Source: Branchiostoma floridae
Lineage: Eukaryota > Chordata > Leptocardii > Amphioxiformes > Branchiostomatidae
Assembly (NCBI RefSeq): GCF_000003815.2
Contig: NC_049982.1
Span: 7,177,440-7,241,439 of the forward strand
DNA length: 64,000 nucleotides
Reading direction: 5' to 3'
Shown here: one piece after another, positions 62,001 to 64,000 of the stretch
Numbering within the stretch: position 1 is the first letter of the stretch
Layout of the letters: every line of letters begins with the position of its first letter
Program-made: the position numbers and the translations under genes
Notes under the pieces: generated by a model
What the model saw: the letters and a program-made list of their open reading frames with translations, nothing else
Databases searched by the model: none
What the model was told of the DNA's origin: nothing

Positions 62001-64000
62001 CGGGTCATGTGATGTGAGTGATTTTTACCTCCCCAGTTGGTGTTTGTTAGTAGTGTGTCCTGGTGTGTTGTGGAGCCGTGTGTCATAACTGCAGGGTAAT
62101 TGGCCAAGAACCCAGATGTCCAGGGTTCGAATCCTATCAAGCTACCGATCTCTGCCTTGGGTAAGGCACTGTACACAACCTTCTCTCTCCATCCAGGTGT
62201 AACAATTCGATTGGGGACGTAAAAAGACTTTGGGGCTTTGGGAGAAGAGGGTTAGGCTTCGCTTTCTAATACCGTGCCCTAGACACAGTGGAAAAGAATC
62301 CACTTCACCTGCGGCTCTAAAAAGGCTATGGAAATACCTTTACCTTTTACCTTATCTGGTGTGTGTCTGCTGTGGGCTAGTCTGTCAGAAAGTAAGTAGA
62401 AAACGGCAAGATAGGATATAAGAAGAACCGGTCATCTGGCTTGGTTATGCTCCAATGCTGTAGGCAGTAAGTGGTAACTGGCGCATCACTCACATCCATA
62501 CATATCTGGGATGTAAGTGAGGGACATCCGTTTAGAATTTGTTTGATATGGCGCTATAACACTTTCTGGGTGTGTCTAGGTTTGGCTATCCATATAGTGA
62601 GTGACATGTTTCTTTTCGATTCCGTGTAAGAAGTCTAAGGAAGATTCGGTGTGTCTTTTGATGTAGCTGTGTGTCCTAGTCATTTGCATGCACAGTCAGT
62701 AGATTGAGTGGGAATATATTACCAAAGTTTACAGTAAGTATATTTTTCATATGCTAGTTTCCCAATGATTCAATTGAACACGTTGTGAACTTCTATGATG
62801 ATATTTAGAGCAGTAAAGATTATAGCAAAACAACAGGCAATTTTCATCAGATCTGAATGGCTTGTCGTTGATCCGCTACTTTAATACAGATGCACATACC
62901 TGACCTAACATCTGGGTTCCTTGCAGTGCGAGTGCGAATGTGCGGACGGTAGCACGGACACGATCGCCTATGATGGAACCTGCCCCTGCCGCTGCGAGTG
63001 CAAGGACTGCAGCGAATCCGTGCTGGGACCGGACGGCTGTATCTGCTCTAACGATAAGTACGGCCTCGATCGAATAATGCGCAAGTGACTGGTGACCTTC
63101 TATGGCGTGGTTGCGCTGATTTGCAGTTTTCTGATCGCTCTCGCATTCTGATATATATGGTCAAGTATGATCGGTAGACCTAGGATTGGCGTACCAATCA
63201 AGTTTCCAGGCCATATTATCAGAACACGCTCCAAAATTCTCATGAAATGCGTTTTGAGTATACATTGGGACGGTACAATCAAATATGAAATATATGATAA
63301 TTATTTTAATTTTACACTTCATTCATACTCATCCAGAAAGCAAAGAGTGGCCATTCGATAAAGAGATATGTCTCCGGAGAGCAATAATTGTGGGAGAGCA
63401 TCTGGCATGTGCACATAGGTAGGGGAGAAGGCCACAGGACGTGTACTGTGTTTTAATGACAAACAAGAAAGCTTTTGAAAAAAGCTGGCCGGTGCGTATT
63501 TTGGGAAAAAGTATGAATGTTAAACAAAATTACGTGGGGATTTGTTGAACAAAGAAAAAAGTAAGTGGGGTTCCGGAACCCACGCCTGCGAAACAAGACT
63601 GCGATCTAAACGCAGCACCTTAAGTCACTTGGTCACCCTGACACGGTTGCGTAAATTGCGTTTAAAGGGCTTTAACAAGGGCTACGTTGGACGATCCATC
63701 CAAATCAAAGCATCCATCCAAACCAAACAAACCGTTGAACTAACCGCTTCTATTGATTCAAAACTACGCACCGGCCAAAAAAGTGTCATTCAACTGTGTG
63801 CGTTGAAGAATTCAAACATACAACGCGTTACAAAATATATTATATGTTATTATATGTTCCAGCATCCCGATATGCGACGATGGAAGTGAGCCGGTCTCCG
63901 TTAACTGTGAGTGCAAGTGTGAGGAGCCTGACCCAGACTGTGGAGAACCTCCCGCATGCGCGGTGGGGCGGAAAGGTCCCGGATGTGATCAACCTGACTG
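31102..64000 (+). CDS. giant Bark beetle/Anakonda-like protein, incomplete at the 3' end
   Basis: Extracellular protein with about 4,570 codons in view. It begins MALRLRLVAVCLLLFLGD (signal peptide); the frame is open upstream to 30910 but the leader marks the start. Architecture: four modules, each with an N-terminal beta unit (SPY...V.GD...LPN..L.IEPGVE), SRCR, short beta-helix, CUB-like stretch and long parallel beta-helix ending in N-W/Y-WG. The fourth contains MAM and WSC-like insertions. Then C-type lectin domain, EGF, PSI, three beta-rich units, an unknown beta-rich region and a Cys-rich tail. Drosophila Bark/Anakonda is a triple-repeat SRCR/beta-helix/lectin protein needed for tricellular junctions; the module order is what links them. 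Exons are listed in the entries below. Splice phases agree at all junctions except 40752/41053. A membrane segment, if any, lies beyond the window. Confidence 0.85.
31745..33794. other. first intron of the giant gene, proximal 2 kb
   Basis: No coding exon recognised. The word CGTTCTTTTGTGGTACATGTG occurs at about 32878 and 33108. 33210-33700 is rich in GTCG/CGAC words and looks like an interspersed repeat, but I could not find its ends. Confidence 0.4.
33795..34155 (+). pseudogene. truncated pseudo-copy of giant gene exon 1
   Basis: Closely similar to 31133-31495, covering the leader end, the beta unit and the start of SRCR-A (CGGAATC.ACAAAATGAAGG). It has a stop codon in place of a tryptophan codon (CTGTGATTC), a short deletion that shifts frame, and breaks off exactly where a LINE tail begins. 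There is no donor site and it is not expected to be spliced. Confidence 0.88.
34156..34667 (+). mobile_element. 5'-truncated RTE-type LINE, reverse transcriptase C-terminus
   Basis: The frame (best part 34243-34653) carries the RTE hallmark order: VMTYGSETWAL, RKMEKS, RDRKRNSWIRLQT, HRWAGHVARLQDNRW, RRGTPCTRWRDN. Just upstream, RLKRKVFNQYIIPVMTYG reads through, so the fragment begins near 34160. The 3' end is a short (ATG/TGA) microsatellite at 34652-34667, typical of RTE elements. It lacks the catalytic RT core and endonuclease. Confidence 0.88.
34740..36590. other. first intron of the giant gene, middle part
   Basis: No gene. CAATCAGAAGG (34772) and CCTTCTGATTG (34845) form a small inverted pair. 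A (CT)n microsatellite lies at 35044-35090. The word CCTCTGCTTGGAGAG at about 36558 matches the end of the hairpin MITE family seen at 16426 and 29877. Confidence 0.45.
35044..35090 (+). repeat. (CT)n microsatellite
   Basis: About 23 CT dinucleotides, directly visible. Confidence 0.95.
36590..36755 (+). repeat. direct repeat flanking the foldback, left copy (right copy 38627-38795)
   Basis: Both copies read GGCCTCTCGTG, GGTCTCT, TAATTAA.CTCATTTGTTA, TGATGATTGA.A.TCACAGA, AAATTTATTTT/AAATTTGTTTT, AGAAAGCCC in the same order and orientation. They are about 80-85 per cent alike. Confidence 0.75.
36758..38615. mobile_element. foldback element: ~730-bp inverted arms around a 51-bp repeat array
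   Basis: Left arm 36758-37487 and right arm 37881-38615 are inverse complements with only a handful of differences (for example TTTTCGGTC versus GACCAAAA, one TTATAA/TTATGA change). The termini are GGTCTTTTTAGCGAATGCCC, and the same word is repeated inside each arm. The centre is an array of 51-bp repeats. No transposase was recognised; the 69-codon frames in each arm are mirror images with no known domain. Any transcript of the intron can form a very long hairpin. Confidence 0.9.
37490..37850 (+). repeat. seven tandem 51-bp repeats with splice-site-like words
   Basis: GACCAGGTAAGACACCGTA recurs at 37506, 37557, 37608, 37659, 37710, 37761 and 37812, a strict 51-bp period. Alternate units differ (TTCCTTTGATTACA versus TTCCGTTTATAACT), giving a 102-bp higher-order repeat. 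Each unit has CAG|GTAAGA and CAG|GTGAGT donor-like words, and every other one has a TTTCCTTTGATTACAG acceptor-like tract. Because 51 is 3x17, one minus frame stays open as 17-residue repeats; I regard that as a by-product. Confidence 0.92.
38796..40187. other. first intron of the giant gene, distal part
   Basis: Contains the second copy of the dispersed repeat (39621-39905). Otherwise no feature is recognised up to the acceptor TCTCCAG at 40187. Confidence 0.45.
39621..39905 (+). repeat. dispersed repeat, copy 2 (first copy at 5932-6190)
   Basis: See the first copy: collinear shared words, same orientation, diverged. Confidence 0.6.
40188..40752 (+). CDS. giant gene exon 2: end of SRCR-A and short beta-helix A
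   Basis: It starts by completing the SRCR (CGTDDDVGLVCDG), then right-handed beta-helix coils (LNHVTIDGAG, MTNLIIINSFRSGIKLL, LRMSNINLTGNGAISV), then the start of the CUB-like part (FCTLDTTGSG). The apparent donor TTAAG|GTAAAA is phase 2, which does not match exon 3. Confidence 0.88.
41053..41314 (+). CDS. giant gene exon 3: CUB-like part of module A
   Basis: VITTDPGKMITVQYITMSSD ... MMFQVRDG, matching by position the CUB-like segments of later modules (V.V.A..N....L.LYDG). The frame begins phase 0 at this acceptor while exon 2 appears to end in phase 2. A small unseen exon or a different donor is needed. The donor CCAG|GTAAGT is phase 1. Confidence 0.8.
41675..46369 (+). CDS. giant gene exon 4, 4.7 kb: long helix A, all of module B, first half of module C
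   Basis: One uninterrupted exon of 1,565 codons. Long beta-helix A ends at NYWG (about 42438). Module B follows: beta unit SPYYVSGDIIIPSNS, a degenerate SRCR (42871-43155), short helix, CUB-like (43594-43860), and long helix with NWWG (about 44890). Module C: beta unit SPYLVSEDITVLPNA, a canonical SRCR (45301-45590; GTVCDDGWG, CRQLEFG), short helix, and CUB-like with LYLYDG. The donor AATAG|GTAAGG is phase 1. N-glycosylation sequons (NxS/T) are very frequent along the helices. Confidence 0.93.
46644..49295 (+). CDS. giant gene exon 5, 2.65 kb: long helix C and module D up to CUB-like
   Basis: 884 codons, phase 1-1. Long beta-helix C (VDHIVANSVIEGNSEGGLVY ... NWWG at about 47800), then module D: beta unit SPYIATGDVTILPNV, SRCR (48226-48520; GTVCGRRGWTW, CRELGYG, IWLDGVQC), short helix, and CUB-like ending VIRKSG. 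The helix coils repeat every 20-25 residues with N-x-F/I and NN ladders. Confidence 0.93.
49776..49913 (+). CDS. giant gene exon 6: first half of a MAM domain
   Basis: After a phase-1 acceptor it reads ESCSFEDLSCPWTN ... EQEWRLRTRGVDHQWFSG, the start of a MAM domain (C-x-F-E, W). The 3' end is uncertain. A GC donor at 49914 (GCGG|GCAAAA) or a GT at 49950 (T|GTACAA) would both keep phase 1; the first gives the cleaner join. The frame hits a stop soon after 49987. Confidence 0.72.
50154..50450 (+). CDS. giant gene exon 7: WSC-like domain nested in the MAM domain
   Basis: Exactly 99 codons, phase 1 on both sides: DSGYYSLGCWRDTSNRAI, a middle with KCHGVAVSRGFQVFAVQNGG, and an end GGYRANQVYKI. 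It is the small C-W-x-D-x-x-x-R-A-I type domain seen in many lancelet and other invertebrate extracellular proteins, related to WSC domains. Being symmetric, it can be skipped without a frameshift, which would restore a continuous MAM domain. Confidence 0.85.
50607..50960 (+). CDS. giant gene exon 8: second half of the MAM domain
   Basis: GQYLYAGSHYVGHP, then CGLSFYYYLGSDSSNHPVSL, WELANIALDE and VSFDELRTFYC, matching the C-terminal two-thirds of MAM domains in order and cysteine spacing. 118 codons, phase 1-1, donor ACAGA|GTAAGT. Confidence 0.87.
51085..51918 (+). CDS. giant gene exon 9: long beta-helix of module D
   Basis: SVRSTVITETVVENNQESG resumes the helix in the way long helix C starts after its CUB-like part, and it ends with MNWWG (about 51790) and a F-IPFL word. 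278 codons, phase 1-1. This shows that the MAM/WSC exons sit inside module D. Confidence 0.9.
52103..53052 (+). CDS. giant gene exons 10-12: C-type lectin domain
   Basis: Exons 52103-52197 (GGCPSDWYASTFGCYMF ... WEEAQQVCT), 52336-52533 (SHEAQVATFASLEEVSDVV ... KIWIG) and 52920-53052 (VSSDIG ... RRRNPFICKK). The order fits the C-type lectin-like fold with its WIG core, but the usual calcium motifs are absent. Bark/Anakonda also carries a lectin domain after its repeats. Confidence 0.85.
53363..53541 (+). CDS. giant gene exon 13: EGF module
   Basis: LCPFACFHRGQCVGRTCICNRGW then ACAEFHC and a second partial EGF, NNCGDFGTCVGPNNCRCKFGW. Taking the acceptor at 53361-53362 (ATACAG|TTGTCC) rather than the later CCATAG makes the phase agree and completes the cysteine pattern. 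The donor is GGCAG|GTACGT, phase 0. Confidence 0.82.
53678..53881 (+). CDS. giant gene exon 14: PSI domain
   Basis: ACSVSYCNRFDTCRACARETGCGWC, then QQCLSG, in the plexin-semaphorin-integrin pattern C-x-x-x-x-x-C-x-x-C-x-x-x-x-x-C-x-W-C. 68 codons, phase 0-0. Confidence 0.87.
54095..54196 (+). CDS. giant gene exon 15: second, smaller PSI-like segment
   Basis: KIDCEGRQCNDD ... CSKCLDSQYCYYQP, followed after the next splice by DSLGCHGW. The cysteine and aromatic spacing resembles another PSI unit split by an intron. 34 codons, phase 0-0. Confidence 0.72.
54404..55555 (+). CDS. giant gene exons 16-17: beta-rich unit 1
   Basis: Exons 54404-54695 and 55361-55555. They encode LFVAPTPTDFAVGNVVVSG...GIMHRVQDIGLAG joined to AFAFVVGIPAALEETVAYSDF. 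This is the first of three related units (see exons 18-20). No named family was recognised. Confidence 0.78.
55835..56051 (+). CDS. giant gene exon 18: beta-rich unit 2
   Basis: EFLVMNSSQYSELQLSAGDF ... WIETVEDVTESSSMLFVTTTL. The same pattern as unit 1: strand, about 10 residues, F/L.VG/AGDF, G-x-x..V.D, then a hydrophobic strand. The donor ACGAG|GTGTGG is phase 2 and matches exon 58318. Confidence 0.78.
56241..57274 (+). mobile_element. Penelope-like element fragment with inverted flanking repeats
   Basis: The open frame 56447-57148 carries the end of a Penelope-like polyprotein: HKLGVIRTLFHRAETI near the thumb region, then a GIY-YIG endonuclease (VVYHIAC ... CKETYIGETERALKTRCLEHR). Flanks 56241-56402 and 57109-57274 are inverse complements of about 160 bp, so the left flank contains an antisense copy of the frame's own end. 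The RT core is missing. It lies in an intron of the giant gene. Confidence 0.9.
57313..58290 (-). mobile_element. 5'-truncated LINE fragment (CR1/Jockey-like), RT C-terminus
   Basis: Minus frame 57501-58265 reads MKLLGSTLDECLTWDLHVEET, LQHLDYCAAVW, QNNAGRLTLG and FTYRATSEWNELSH, the post-catalytic part of a non-LTR reverse transcriptase. A short AATAAAC-type tail at 57313-57340 (minus strand) looks like its 3' end. It is adjacent to the Penelope-like element in the same intron. The upstream part is lost. Confidence 0.82.
58318..58957 (+). CDS. giant gene exons 19-20: beta-rich unit 3 and possible furin site
   Basis: Exons 58318-58483 and 58772-58957: DSFEVGNIIIGRPSGPVLSK joined to VISMTDRDGWMYVEVSAVS, the third unit. 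It is followed by STRKRRAT, a basic R-K-R-R site at 58883-58894 that fits proprotein-convertase cleavage, inside a Thr/Ser-rich, probably exposed stretch. Confidence 0.8.
59344..61278 (+). CDS. giant gene exons 21-25: unrecognised beta-rich region
   Basis: Exons 59344-59510, 59857-59962, 60237-60332, 60487-60661 and 61041-61278. Short alternating polar/hydrophobic stretches (LALGLELKLELGLSYPF, YEVYASVTATAS, VKGFVSVDFGTSGSA, SVIVATVDLPVVASVSAEAC) suggest an extended beta sheet or barrel of about 260 residues, with few cysteines. The acceptor at 59856 (TTACAG) was chosen over 59789 because only it keeps the frame open. I do not recognise the domain. Confidence 0.75.
61490..63057 (+). CDS. giant gene exons 26-28: cysteine-rich tail
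   Basis: Exons 61490-61622, 61879-62013 and 62927-63057. Dense paired cysteines with acidic residues (CLCECFCDPPEN, ECDCERCPDN, CPCTCDDG, CECECADGS, CPCRCECKDC). The alternating C-x-C pattern recurs every 10-15 residues and does not fit EGF spacing. Probably a disulphide-rich rod; family unknown. Confidence 0.8.
62070..62350 (+). mobile_element. tRNA-derived SINE in an intron of the giant gene
   Basis: A B-box GGGTTCGAATCC at about 62128, then CTTGGGTAAGGCACTGTACAC, a CTCTCTCCATCCAGGTG core and a TACCTTTACCTTTACC-type 3' tail near 62335-62350. The A-box region is weak. The core block matches that of the SINE at 28360-28525. Confidence 0.72.
63058..63862. other. intron of the giant gene, nothing recognised
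   Basis: 805 bp between exons. A frame at 63542-63889 runs into the next exon in a different phase and shows no domain. Confidence 0.45.
63863..64000 (+). CDS. giant gene exon 29, cut by the window edge
   Basis: Joined in phase 2 to exon 28: NIPICDDGSEPVSVNCECKC, then CGEPPACAVGRKGPGCDQ. It continues the cysteine-rich tail and remains open at position 64000. Confidence 0.85.

Noticed and set aside
63542-63889. 115-codon frame near the right edge
   Set aside because: It overlaps the next exon in another phase and has no domain.

Overview
The window looks like a piece of a lancelet (Branchiostoma-like) nuclear genome. Genes are split by spliceosomal introns of about 0.1-8 kb. Extracellular proteins are assembled from phase-1 exons encoding EGF, C-type lectin, SRCR, MAM and WSC-like modules. 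Introns and spacers are crowded with short inverted-repeat transposons, tRNA-derived SINEs, truncated LINEs and a Penelope-like element. The organism is an inference from this style of gene; nothing in the sequence names it.

Layout. (1) 0.2-1.8 kb, minus: an intronless secreted carboxylesterase. (2) 4.0-4.3 kb: an orphan broken copy of a cytochrome P450 first exon. (3) 6.3-13.5 kb, minus: a complete seven-exon CYP2-clan P450 of 514 residues whose exon phases all agree. One intron has a GC donor and another holds a 1.2-kb tandem duplication. (4) 15.4-22.9 kb, plus, head to head with the P450: a secreted protein of about 595 residues with an unnamed N-terminal domain, EGF modules and one C-type lectin domain. 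(5) 24.7-28.9 kb, plus: a complete six-exon short-chain dehydrogenase of 329 residues (RDH / 17-beta-HSD6-like). (6) 29.8-30.2 kb: a decayed copy of the last two exons of the lectin/EGF gene, so the dehydrogenase gene sits between the gene and its pseudogene tail. (7) 31.1 kb to the right edge, plus: one giant gene, open at the 3' end, with about 4,570 codons visible.

The giant gene is the main content. It resembles Drosophila Bark beetle/Anakonda, the triple-repeat tricellular-junction protein, but has four SRCR / parallel-beta-helix / CUB-like modules. In the fourth module a MAM domain is inserted between the CUB-like part and the second beta-helix, and that MAM domain is itself split by a WSC-like exon; all these junctions lie in phase-1 introns. 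After the last helix come a C-type lectin domain, an EGF module, a PSI domain, three related beta-rich units, a possible furin site, a long unrecognised beta-rich region and a cysteine-rich tail that runs off the window.

The 8.4-kb first intron of the giant gene contains a truncated pseudo-copy of exon 1, an RTE-type LINE tail and a foldback element. The foldback has about 730-bp near-identical arms around seven 51-bp repeats rich in splice-site-like sequence. A later intron holds a Penelope-like element with inverted flanks beside a LINE fragment. The enzyme genes (esterase, P450, dehydrogenase) are typical of xenobiotic, lipid or steroid/retinoid metabolism, but no pathway link between them is visible.
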